Assembly (NCBI GenBank): GCA_003241215.1
Contig: QFOL01000066.1
Coordinates: 1 to 15,364, forward strand
Direction: 5' to 3'
Origin: Agrobacterium fabrum
GTDB taxonomy: Bacteria; Pseudomonadota; Alphaproteobacteria; Rhizobiales; Rhizobiaceae
DNA: 15,364 nucleotides
Positions 6,758 to 14,185 of the stretch are shown one piece after another; within the stretch, counting starts at the first letter, position 1; every line of letters starts with the position of its first letter. The translations under genes and the position numbers were made by a program. Under the pieces are notes generated by a model, which was given only the letters and a program-made list of their open reading frames with translations, was not told where the DNA came from and searched no databases.

Positions 6758-7954
6758 ATGCGTTTATTGAATGTTTCGATTCTGCTTGCCTCTGCAGCTC
6801 TGGCGGGTTGCACGGTTACGGCGGCCTCCGGTCCCGATGCAGCCTCGATCGAATCTAACGCTTCCGTGAAATTCGCCTCCAAGGACAAGCAGAAAACCGC
6901 AGGTGTTGACTACGCGCTGCTCGACATCAACAGCTCCGTTCTCAACTACGTCGGCGACACCACGACCACCACCCTGCTCGGCAGTTTCGGCGGCGGCAAG
7001 GGCGGCGTTCCGGCGCTGCCGATGGGTGTCGGCGACGTGGTGCAGGTGGCGATCTTTGAAAGCCAGGCCGGCGGCCTGTTCATTCCGAACGACGCGGGCA
7101 GCCGTCCCGGCAACTTCATCAGCCTGCCGAACCAGACGGTGGACCGGGAAGGCAATATCAGCGTTCCCTACGCGGGCAAGATTCGCGCCACCGGCCGCAA
7201 CGTCGAGGATGTGCAGAGCGAAATCGAGGAACGGCTCGCCAACCGCGCCATCGAACCGCAGGTTCTCATCACCAAGATTTCCAGCCGCTCCGCACAGGCC
7301 TCCGTGCTGGGCGATGTCAAGGAGCCGACAAAGGTTCAGCTTTCGGAAGCAGGCGATCGGGTTCTCGACGTCATCTCCTATGCGAAGGGCCTTAGCGCCC
7401 CCAATATCGAATCCTATGTCACGCTGATCCGCCGCGGCAAGACCGCCCGCGTCAATTATAACCACCTCGTCAGCACGCCGTCCGAAAACATCTATGTGGT
7501 TCCGGGCGACACGATCATGGTGGAACGTGAGCGCCGCACCTACCTTGCCTTCGGTGCCTCCGGTCTCAACGGGCGGTTCGAGTTCGAGGATGCCGATCTC
7601 AAGCTTTCGGATGCACTCGGCAAAGCGGGCGGACTGCTCGATTCCCGCGCTGACCCGGCTCAGGTCTATATCTATCGTATCGTCAAGCGCGATCTTCTCG
7701 TGAAGCTCGGCATCGATACGTCGAAGTTTCCCGGACAGGACGTTCCGGTCATCTTCCGCGCCAATCTGCGCGATCCGTCGACCTTCTTCGCCGCCACCAA
7801 GTTCCCGATGCAGGATCGCGACATCATCTATGTCACCAACTCGCAGGCCACCGAACTTTACAAGTTCCTGGATCTCGTCGGCTCCGTTCCGGCAACGACC
7901 GGCAATGTCGCCGAAGACGTACTTGCGACCCGCAACGCCATCAGGGCGTTCTGA
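6758..7954 (+). CDS. Outer-membrane polysaccharide export lipoprotein (Wza/OPX family)
   Basis: Predicted outer-membrane lipoprotein forming the exit channel for a capsular or exopolysaccharide. It has 398 residues, with ribosome site TGAGGA four bases before the ATG. A type II signal peptide ends in lipobox LAGC with the lipidated Cys at 18; Thr at +2 fits sorting to the outer membrane. An alphaproteobacterial-style N-terminal region (YALLDINSSVLNYV, 52-65) is followed by the Poly_export domain (about 88-178: MGVGDVVQVAIFES, VDREGNISVPYAGKIRATGRN). Two SLBB-type beta-grasp repeats follow (about 180-260 with SVLGDVKEPTKVQL and VVPGDTIMVERERRTYLAFGA, then about 260-350). No Wzc-type co-polymerase, flippase or polymerase lies nearby, so it must work with partners encoded elsewhere. 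It ends just before a clear terminator. Confidence 0.92.
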   Translation: MRLLNVSILLASAALAGCTVTAASGPDAASIESNASVKFASKDKQKTAGVDYALLDINSSVLNYVGDTTTTTLLGSFGGGKGGVPALPMGVGDVVQVAIFESQAGGLFIPNDAGSRPGNFISLPNQTVDREGNISVPYAGKIRATGRNVEDVQSEIEERLANRAIEPQVLITKISSRSAQASVLGDVKEPTKVQLSEAGDRVLDVISYAKGLSAPNIESYVTLIRRGKTARVNYNHLVSTPSENIYVVPGDTIMVERERRTYLAFGASGLNGRFEFEDADLKLSDALGKAGGLLDSRADPAQVYIYRIVKRDLLVKLGIDTSKFPGQDVPVIFRANLRDPSTFFAATKFPMQDRDIIYVTNSQATELYKFLDLVGSVPATTGNVAEDVLATRNAIRAF

Positions 7955-7978
7955 TCGTCGGCCTCTCACCGCCGAACC

Positions 7979-8010
7979 AAAGCCGCCCCGGAAACGAGGC
8001 GGCTTTTCTT
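7979..8010 (+). terminator. Rho-independent terminator after the export gene
   Basis: A GC-rich stem AGCCGCC (7981-7987) / GGCGGCT (7998-8004), extended by A-T pairs, is followed by TTTTCTTT. The loop can fold further as CG-GAAA-CG, a GNRA-type tetraloop. It starts 25 bases after the export-gene stop and insulates it from the efflux operon. Confidence 0.85.
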
Positions 8011-8246
8011 TGACCGGAACCAGCGCCGAACGGGAACATGGTCAGGCATGGCCTGCCGTATGAACTATACGCCGTCCGCTCCCCCCCTGAAAGACAGGGC
8101 ATATAGCGGCGGTCATTGTCGCCGCCATTACAAAAGTTTAAGGTGATTTCGCAGCGCATTGGGTGTCTTGTGGGAGAAAGCTGCTCCCAAGGCTTACCGC
8201 ACATGTTCGGGAAACATGTATCGCTCTCACTACGCGGAATCGTCAG
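8011..8246 (+). other. Efflux operon leader region
   Basis: Non-coding, with several inverted repeats: CAGGC/GCCTG (8043-8055), GCGGCG (8106-8111) / CGCCGC (8120-8125), TGGGAG (8171-8176) / CTCCCA (8184-8189), and the palindrome at 8201-8219 listed separately. An open frame from 8163 runs into the fusion-protein gene, but its extra residues have no signal-peptide character and cross these repeats. No clear -35/-10 pair stands out. Confidence 0.5.
8201..8219. promoter_or_regulatory. Palindrome ACATGTT-N5-AACATGT, candidate repressor operator
   Basis: Perfect seven-base arms ACATGTT (8201-8207) and AACATGT (8213-8219) around CGGGA, ending 27 bases before the fusion-protein ATG. Size and placement fit a TetR- or MarR-type operator controlling an RND pump. 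No regulator gene is found in the window, so if it is an operator the regulator is encoded elsewhere. The palindrome is direct observation; its role is inferred. Confidence 0.5.
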
Positions 8247-9524
8247 ATGAAACGTTTCTGGACCGCCCTCAGCGTTCTTGCCATCGCAGCCGCCGGCGCC
8301 TGGTATTTCAAGGATCGCCTGCCGCTCGATCAAGTCCCCTATCTCAAGCAATTTGCCAGCGTCTCTCCCAGGGTCGATACCGAAACGGCGACGCAGTTCT
8401 CCCAAAACGGTCAACCAGCCCGACAGCAGGGACAAAGACAGGGCGGAGGGCGGCGCAATGGCGCACCACCCACCGTCAGCACGATCGCCGTCGGCAAGGC
8501 GACGCTGCCGATGGATGCAACGGCGACGGGTTGGGCGGTTGCGGCCGACATTACCAATATCGCGCCGCTTCAGGCCGGCCTCGTCATGGAAATCGCGGCA
8601 AGGGACGGCCAGCATATCAAGGCGGGCGACCTGATCCTCAAGATGGATGATCGCATCGCCCGCGCCTCTGTCGACAAGGACAAGGCCAATATTGCCGCCG
8701 ATCAGGCAACGCTGGAGCAGACGGAGGCGGCCTTCCAGCGCGCCGCCAACCTCGTCAAGCAGAGCGCCGAATCCCAGCAGGTGCTGGATCAGGCAAGGGC
8801 GGCGCGGGATAGCGCCAGCGCCAAGATCGACGCCGACAAGGCAACGCTTGCCTCCGACGAGGTGACGCTCGAACATATGGAAATCCGCGCCCCATTCGAT
8901 GGGCGGCTCGGTGATATCAGCGTCAGTCCCGGAGCCTATCTCAGCGCCGGCGTCAATATCGTGACCATCACCAAATACGATCCGATTTCGGTCAGTTTCC
9001 GGCTTTCACAGCGCTATCTGCCGCAATTGCGCGAAGGCGTGGCGAAGGATACCGCAGTCGATGTCGACCCCGCGGCGACGGGGGGCGAACCGATGAGCGG
9101 CGTGCTGCGGTTCTACGACAATACGGTGGACCAGACCTCCGGCACGGTATTGGCCAAGGCGGAATTCAAGAACGATCGCGGTCTTTTATGGCCCGGCCAG
9201 TCCGTCAATGTCACGGCGCACTTCGTTTCGGACGATGAAATGATCGTCGTGCCGACGGTTGCCGTGCGGCCGGGGCCGAAGGGCAATTTTGTCTATACCG
9301 TCGATGGCGAGCATCGCGCCCATATGACGCCGGTGGAGGTCGCCCGCTCGAATGGCGATCTTACCGCCATCACAAGCGGCCTCAATGGCGGCGAACATAT
9401 CATCGTCGAGGGTCAATCCGAGCTTGCCGACGGCCAGTTCGTGGTCGAGCAATTTTCCGACAAGGGCGGCGCGGCCGGCAATCTGGCCGCCAATATTCCG
9501 CAGGAACAGGTTGGCGGCCAATGA
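8247..9524 (+). CDS. RND efflux periplasmic adaptor (membrane fusion protein, MdtA/AcrA-like)
   Basis: Periplasmic adaptor linking an inner-membrane RND pump to an outer-membrane channel. It has 425 residues from ATG 8247, where MKRFWTALSVLAIAAAGAWYF forms an uncleaved anchor or signal (about 4-20). The frame continues upstream to 8163 but lacks signal character there. After a Gln/Gly/Arg-rich linker (about 50-72) come the first lipoyl half (about 98-135, IAPLQAGLVMEIAARDGQHIKAGD), an alpha-helical hairpin (about 138-210), the second lipoyl half (EIRAPFDGRLG, 212-222), then beta-barrel and membrane-proximal domains (GQSVNVTAHF, VVPTVAVRPGPKGNFVYTV). The stop overlaps the pump's start codon (ATGA), so they are translationally coupled. 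The efflux substrate is unknown. Confidence 0.92.
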   Translation: MKRFWTALSVLAIAAAGAWYFKDRLPLDQVPYLKQFASVSPRVDTETATQFSQNGQPARQQGQRQGGGRRNGAPPTVSTIAVGKATLPMDATATGWAVAADITNIAPLQAGLVMEIAARDGQHIKAGDLILKMDDRIARASVDKDKANIAADQATLEQTEAAFQRAANLVKQSAESQQVLDQARAARDSASAKIDADKATLASDEVTLEHMEIRAPFDGRLGDISVSPGAYLSAGVNIVTITKYDPISVSFRLSQRYLPQLREGVAKDTAVDVDPAATGGEPMSGVLRFYDNTVDQTSGTVLAKAEFKNDRGLLWPGQSVNVTAHFVSDDEMIVVPTVAVRPGPKGNFVYTVDGEHRAHMTPVEVARSNGDLTAITSGLNGGEHIIVEGQSELADGQFVVEQFSDKGGAAGNLAANIPQEQVGGQ

Positions 9525-12500
9525 TCCCGAATTTCTGCATCAACCGGCCCGTCGCCACCACGCTTCTCGCCATCGGCCTGGTGCTGGCCGGGCTTGCCGG
9601 CTTCCGCCTGCTGCCCGTCGCCGCCCTGCCGAAGGTGGATTTCCCGACGATCAACGTTTCCTCGTCGCTGTCAGGCGCTTCGCCGCAAACCATGGCCACA
9701 TCGGTTACCACACCGCTGGTCAAGCAGTTCGAGACCATTCCCGGCGTCAGCGAAATCAGCGCCACCAATACGCTCGGCAACAGCTCGATCGTACTGCAGT
9801 TCGATCTCAACCGCGATATCGATGCAGCGGCAGCCGATGTGCAGGCCGCGATTTCGCGCGCACAGCGGCAATTGCCGAGCAACATGACGACGACGCCGAG
9901 CTATCGCAAGACCAACCCGGCCGATGCGCCGGTGCTGCTGCTGGCCGTCAACAGCAAGGAAATGCCGACCAGCAAGGTGGATGAAATCGCCGAGAACATC
10001 ATCTCGCCGCTTCTTTCCACCATATCGGGCGTCGCGCAGGTGAGCATCTATGGCGCGCAGACCTATGCCGTGCGCATCGGCCTCGATCCGACACAGCTTC
10101 AGGCAAGGGGGCTCGGCGTCGACACCGTCACCACAGCCATCGCCCAGGCGAATAATCAGGTGCCCGTGGGCGCTCTCCAGAACGACAATCAGCGCCTGAC
10201 GATCGAGGCCGATACCCAGCGCACCGATGCGGCCGCCTTCCGCTCGCTGGTCGTCTCAACAAGCAACGGCGCGCCCATCCATCTCGGCGATATCGCCAAT
10301 GTCACAGACAGCATCGACAACACCAATGCCGGCAGCTGGTTCGACGGTGAACAGGCTATCGTTCTCGCCGTCCAGCGCCAGCCGGACGCCAATACGGTCG
10401 ATGTGGTTGATGCCATCAAGGCCAAGCTGCCGGCGCTTCACCAGCAATTGCCGCCGTCCGTCAATATCAACGTCATGAATGACGCCTCGACCGCCATCAA
10501 AGACGCGATTTCGGACGTGCAGTTCACGCTGTTCCTCACCATCGGGCTGGTGGTTGCGGTCATCTATCTCTTCACCGGGCACCTGACGGCGACCATCATT
10601 CCGGGCCTTGCCGTGCCCCTGTCGCTCATCACCGCCTTCGGCATGATGTATGTTCTGGGCTACAGCATCGACAATATCTCGCTGCTCGGCCTGACGCTTT
10701 CGGTGGGGCTGGTCGTGGACGACGCCATCGTCATGCTGGAAAACATCCTGCGCCTGCATGAAAAGGGCCTGCCCATGCGGGAAGCAGCCCTTCAGGGCGC
10801 GGCGGAGGTCAGCGGCACCATTCTTTCCATGTCCGTGTCGCTGGTGGCCGTCTTCATCCCCATCCTGTTGATGGGCGGCGTCATCGGCAGGCTTTTCAAC
10901 GAGTTCGGCATGGTCGTCACGCTCGCAATCATGGCCTCGGCGCTGGTCTCGCTGACGGTGACGCCGATGCTCGCTTCACGACTCTCCGGCCATTCCTCCA
11001 GACCACCGGCGATCATTCGCTGGTTCGATGCGGGTTTCGAACGGACGCTGCGCGGCTATGGCCGCGCCGTCGGCTGGTGCCTTTCCCATCACCGCATCGT
11101 TTTGGCGTCATTTCTCGCCTCGGTCGCGGCATCGCTCTATCTCTTCGAAACCCTGCCTTCCAGCTTCTTTCCCCAGGAAGATATCGGCCGTCTTTCGGTC
11201 TCCACACAGGCGCGTGAGGATATTTCCTATACGGCGATGCGCGATCTCCAGGCTCAGGTCGCCGATCAGATCCGCAAGAATCCGGCCGTGGTGCATGTCA
11301 CCTCCATTGTCGGCGGCAATTCCCGCAATCCGCTGAACAACGGCTCGATGTTCGTGGAGCTGAAGCCCAAGGAAGAGCGCGCGCCGCTCAGCCAGGTGCT
11401 GGCGGAACTGGGGCAGGCCACATCGAAAGTGGCCGGCATCCGCACCTATATCAACCCGCAACAGAGCCTGCGTTTCGGCGGGCGCAGCTCCGCCAGCCAA
11501 TACCAGCTCGTCGTTCAGGGCCTGAATGCCGACACGACAAATGAATGGTCGAACAGGCTGATGGAGGCGATGCGCCGCGACCACACCTTTACCTCCGTCA
11601 CCTCGGACGCCCAGAACGGCGCAATCGCCGCAACGATTTCCGTCGACCCGGAAAAGGCAGCCGCCTTCGGCATCACCAATGACCAGTTGCGCAAGACGCT
11701 GGAAATGTCCTTCGGCGGTTATACGGCGGCACAGATCCAGTCGACCGGCGACAGCTACGACGTCATCGTGGAATTCGACAGTTCGAAGCCGTGGAATGAT
11801 GATTTCCTCAGCGATATCAACATTCTTTCGGCTAAATCCGGCGTTCTGGTTCCGCTTTCAAACTTCGGCACCCTCACCCGCACACAGGCGCCCGTTACCA
11901 TCAACCAGACGGGCCAGCTCGTCTCCACCACCATCTCCTTCAACCTGCCTGACGGCGTGGCGCTGTCCGATGCCACAAGCCGGATCGATCAGATCAAGAG
12001 CACGATAGGCCTGCCGCAGGATGTCTTCACCAGCTATGGCGGCACGGCGGCGATCTTCCAGCAGAGCCAGGGCAATACCGGCATTCTCATTCTCGCGGCG
12101 GTGCTGACCATCTATGTGGTGCTCGGCGTGCTTTACGAGAGCTTCATCCACCCGCTGACCATCCTGTCCGGCCTGCCGGCAGCGGCATTCGGCGCGCTGG
12201 TGGCGCTGAAGGTGATGGGCATGGATTTTTCGATCATCGCCCTTATCGGCCTGCTGATGCTGATCGGCATCGTCAAGAAAAACGCGATCATGATGATCGA
12301 TGTGGCGGTGGAACTGATACGCGAAAAGGCGGAACCGCCCACCGTCGCCATTCACGAGGCCTGCGTGCGCCGGTTCCGGCCGATCATGATGACGACCTTC
12401 TGCGCGCTGCTAGGCGCGCTTCCCATCGCACTCGGCTCGGGCGCAAGTTCGGAACTGCGCCAGCCGCTCGGCATCGCCGTGGTCGGCGGTCTCATCGTCT

Positions 12501-12661
12501 CGCAATTGCTGACGCTGTTTATCACGCCTGTCATTTTCGTTGAAATGGACCGGTTCGGCAACTACCTCACCGGGCTGTTTTCGCGGCGTAAGACAGCGGA
12601 AAAACACGCCGAACCGCAAAAACCTGAAGGAACGGGTGAACCGGATTCCGTTGCCGCTTGA
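9521..12661 (+). CDS. RND efflux pump, inner-membrane permease (MdtB/MdtC-like, HAE1 family)
   Basis: Proton-driven drug or metabolite exporter of 1046 residues, normal for the family. The N-terminus MIPNFCINRPVATTLLAIGL and the LLPVAALPKVDFPTINV segment closely resemble MdtB/MdtC. The architecture is twelve membrane helices with two large periplasmic porter loops after TM1 and TM7. The proton-relay residues are present: adjacent aspartates D400 and D401 in VVDDAIVMLENI (TM4) and K920 with N921 in VKKNAIMMID (TM10). It overlaps the adaptor gene by four bases. Only one pump gene is present, unlike the paired mdtB-mdtC arrangement, so a homotrimer is expected. No TolC-type channel gene follows; a shared channel encoded elsewhere is likely. 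Substrates cannot be predicted. Confidence 0.95.
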   Translation: MIPNFCINRPVATTLLAIGLVLAGLAGFRLLPVAALPKVDFPTINVSSSLSGASPQTMATSVTTPLVKQFETIPGVSEISATNTLGNSSIVLQFDLNRDIDAAAADVQAAISRAQRQLPSNMTTTPSYRKTNPADAPVLLLAVNSKEMPTSKVDEIAENIISPLLSTISGVAQVSIYGAQTYAVRIGLDPTQLQARGLGVDTVTTAIAQANNQVPVGALQNDNQRLTIEADTQRTDAAAFRSLVVSTSNGAPIHLGDIANVTDSIDNTNAGSWFDGEQAIVLAVQRQPDANTVDVVDAIKAKLPALHQQLPPSVNINVMNDASTAIKDAISDVQFTLFLTIGLVVAVIYLFTGHLTATIIPGLAVPLSLITAFGMMYVLGYSIDNISLLGLTLSVGLVVDDAIVMLENILRLHEKGLPMREAALQGAAEVSGTILSMSVSLVAVFIPILLMGGVIGRLFNEFGMVVTLAIMASALVSLTVTPMLASRLSGHSSRPPAIIRWFDAGFERTLRGYGRAVGWCLSHHRIVLASFLASVAASLYLFETLPSSFFPQEDIGRLSVSTQAREDISYTAMRDLQAQVADQIRKNPAVVHVTSIVGGNSRNPLNNGSMFVELKPKEERAPLSQVLAELGQATSKVAGIRTYINPQQSLRFGGRSSASQYQLVVQGLNADTTNEWSNRLMEAMRRDHTFTSVTSDAQNGAIAATISVDPEKAAAFGITNDQLRKTLEMSFGGYTAAQIQSTGDSYDVIVEFDSSKPWNDDFLSDINILSAKSGVLVPLSNFGTLTRTQAPVTINQTGQLVSTTISFNLPDGVALSDATSRIDQIKSTIGLPQDVFTSYGGTAAIFQQSQGNTGILILAAVLTIYVVLGVLYESFIHPLTILSGLPAAAFGALVALKVMGMDFSIIALIGLLMLIGIVKKNAIMMIDVAVELIREKAEPPTVAIHEACVRRFRPIMMTTFCALLGALPIALGSGASSELRQPLGIAVVGGLIVSQLLTLFITPVIFVEMDRFGNYLTGLFSRRKTAEKHAEPQKPEGTGEPDSVAA

Positions 12662-12669
12662 TGCAGATG

Positions 12670-12693
12670 TTCGGGGCGCTCCAGCGCCTCGAA
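12670..12693. terminator. Hairpin between convergent efflux and smo operons
   Basis: Ten-base stem TTCGGGGCGC (12670-12679) / GCGCCTCGAA (12684-12693) with one G-U pair and loop TCCA. It starts eight bases after the pump stop and lies 75 bases beyond the smoA stop on the other strand. There is no T-run on either side, so it may be a weak or bidirectional terminator or an mRNA 3'-end stabiliser. Confidence 0.45.
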
Positions 12694-12767
12694 CAAACTC
12701 GCTGCGACCCTGCCGCTTGAATGACCGCGATCTCCGTCAGAGAATGCGAAAATCCATCCGAGGCTTA

Positions 12768-13292
12768 TTATTGCCGGGAAAACCGGCCAAAGGCTCCGCC
12801 CGAAAAGCACAGCGGGTCGCCATCGCGATGGGCGGCGCGCAGCACTTCGCCGACGATGATGGTGTGGTCGCCCGCATCGTGGGCCGCCGCCTGCCGGCAT
12901 TCGAAACGGGCGAGCGTGCCGGGAATGACCGGCACGCCTTCGCCGTTCAATTCCCAGTCCAGATCATCAAAGGCGCGACCGTTGCGGGTGAAGCGGGCGC
13001 TCAGCACGTCCTGATCGGCGCTCAGCACATGGATGGCGAAATGCGTGGCGCCGCTGAAGGCCTGATAACGCGACGAGCTTTTTGCCGGCGACCACAACAC
13101 CAGCGGCGGGTCGAGCGACACGGACGCGAAGCTGTTGACCGTCATGCCGATCGGGCCTTCCGGCGTCGTGGCCGTCACGACAGTCACACCTGTCGTGAAA
13201 GCGCCGAGTGCGTTGCGAAAGCTGCGGCTGTTTTCGCCGCCGGGAACGAATACATGCTCATTGGGCATTTTGATCACCTCTGCCACTGTCAT
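12768..13292 (-). CDS. smoA: NAD(P)H:FMN reductase, partner of the sulfoquinovose monooxygenase
   Basis: Flavin reductase that supplies FMNH2 to the two-component monooxygenase encoded two genes upstream. It has 174 residues from ATG 13292. Flavin_reduct family marks are FRNALGAFTTGVTVVTA, GPIGMTVNSFASVSLDPPLVLWSPAKSS, a central FAIHVLSADQ, and DHTIIVGEVL near the C-terminal third. The ATG overlaps the aldo/keto reductase stop (TGATG). A second in-frame ATG at 13268 also has its own GAGGTG six bases upstream, so a 166-residue form is possible. The longer in-frame opening to 14069 only runs out of frame through smoB and is not a fusion. The symbol rests on order and content matching A. tumefaciens smoA-smoB-smoC; without the context it would be called a generic flavin reductase. 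Confidence 0.85.
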   Translation of the reverse strand: MTVAEVIKMPNEHVFVPGGENSRSFRNALGAFTTGVTVVTATTPEGPIGMTVNSFASVSLDPPLVLWSPAKSSSRYQAFSGATHFAIHVLSADQDVLSARFTRNGRAFDDLDWELNGEGVPVIPGTLARFECRQAAAHDAGDHTIIVGEVLRAAHRDGDPLCFSGGAFGRFSRQ

Positions 13293-14185
13293 CACGGCAC
13301 CTCTTTTCCAAGCGCAAGGGTGTAGAGTTCGAACCACGTCTGGCGGTCCATCGTCACATTGAGGGCGTCGGCCGCCGTTCTGATACGCTCGATATTGTTG
13401 GTGCCGAGCACAGGCACGATCTTGGCCGGATGCCGCAAAAGCCAGGCGATCGCCACTGCCGTGGCATCCACGCCCTGTTCCTTGCCGATGCGCTGCAGGG
13501 CGGCCATGGTGCCACCATGAGCACCGGAGAACAGCGAGCCGCCGCCAAGCGGCGACCATGCCATTGGAGAAACACGCTTTTCCTGCAGGAAGGCCAGATC
13601 GCCATTGGTGAAGCAATCCGTGGCGAGAAGGCTCATTTCGATCTGGTTGGTCACGAGCCGGTTGCTCATGGCCGATTGCAGCAGGGAGAAATCCCACGGG
13701 CGGAAGTTGGAGACGCCGACGGCCCTGACCTTGCCGGATGCCACCAGCGCATCGAGTGCCTTGCCGGTTTCTTCCGCATCGATCAAGGGATCGGGACGGT
13801 GAATGAGCAGCAGGTCGATGTGATCCGTCCCCATATCGCGAAGCGACGCCTCGACCGAGGCGTTGATGTGGCCGGCCGTCGTGTCGTAATGTTTGACGCG
13901 GACGGCGGCGTGACGTCCGGCGGGTGCAACGATGCCGCATTTGGTGACGATTTCTATTCTGTCGCGCAGCCCCGGAGCGGCTTTCAGGCCGGCTCCCAGA
14001 ATGGCTTCCGCCGTGTATCCGCCGTAAATATCGGCCTGATCCATGGTCGTGATGCCCTGCGCGAGGCAAGCCTCGATCTTGGCCTGCACATGGGCGGGCG
14101 AGGTATCGGCATCATCACCGATACGCCACATGCCGTAAACGATGCGGCTGAGTTCGAGTTTGTCGGAAAGAGCGATACGTTCCAT
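13292..14185 (-). CDS. smoB: Aldo/keto reductase, 6-oxo-glucose reductase SmoB
   Basis: Cytosolic TIM-barrel NAD(P)H-dependent reductase. In the smo pathway it reduces 6-oxo-glucose, the product of SmoC, to glucose. It has 297 residues from ATG 14185, with GGGGAA upstream. The catalytic tetrad of the family is intact: D49 and Y54 in MDQADIYGGY, K82 in VTKCG and H129 in LLIHRPDP. Cofactor-site motifs include GVSNF, SPLGGG and the C-terminal GTNNIERI. It resembles the YdhF branch. It overlaps both neighbours by one base, giving strict stoichiometric coupling between monooxygenase and reductases. Family assignment is firm; the substrate rests on the operon context and published work on the Agrobacterium pathway. 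Confidence 0.87.
   Translation of the reverse strand: MERIALSDKLELSRIVYGMWRIGDDADTSPAHVQAKIEACLAQGITTMDQADIYGGYTAEAILGAGLKAAPGLRDRIEIVTKCGIVAPAGRHAAVRVKHYDTTAGHINASVEASLRDMGTDHIDLLLIHRPDPLIDAEETGKALDALVASGKVRAVGVSNFRPWDFSLLQSAMSNRLVTNQIEMSLLATDCFTNGDLAFLQEKRVSPMAWSPLGGGSLFSGAHGGTMAALQRIGKEQGVDATAVAIAWLLRHPAKIVPVLGTNNIERIRTAADALNVTMDRQTWFELYTLALGKEVP

Noticed and set aside
6764..7969. 401-residue open frame antisense to the export lipoprotein
   Set aside because: It mirrors almost exactly the export gene, whose lipobox, Poly_export and SLBB signals are unmistakable. The antisense product matches nothing I recognise and reflects GC-rich codon bias.
8163..8246. N-terminal extension of the membrane fusion protein by 28 residues
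   Set aside because: The added residues are not signal-like and overlie the palindrome; ATG 8247 begins a proper hydrophobic anchor.
7941..8876. 311-residue minus-strand open frame across the terminator and efflux leader
   Set aside because: It runs through a Rho-independent terminator, the palindromes and the adaptor gene in antisense; no family features.
12768..14069. 433-residue open frame suggesting a fused protein ending in flavin reductase
   Set aside because: The part beyond 13292 lies out of frame over the aldo/keto reductase, whose protein sequence is clearly real; the extension is low-complexity Arg/Gly/His-rich shadow. The overlap TGATG gives a natural smoA start.
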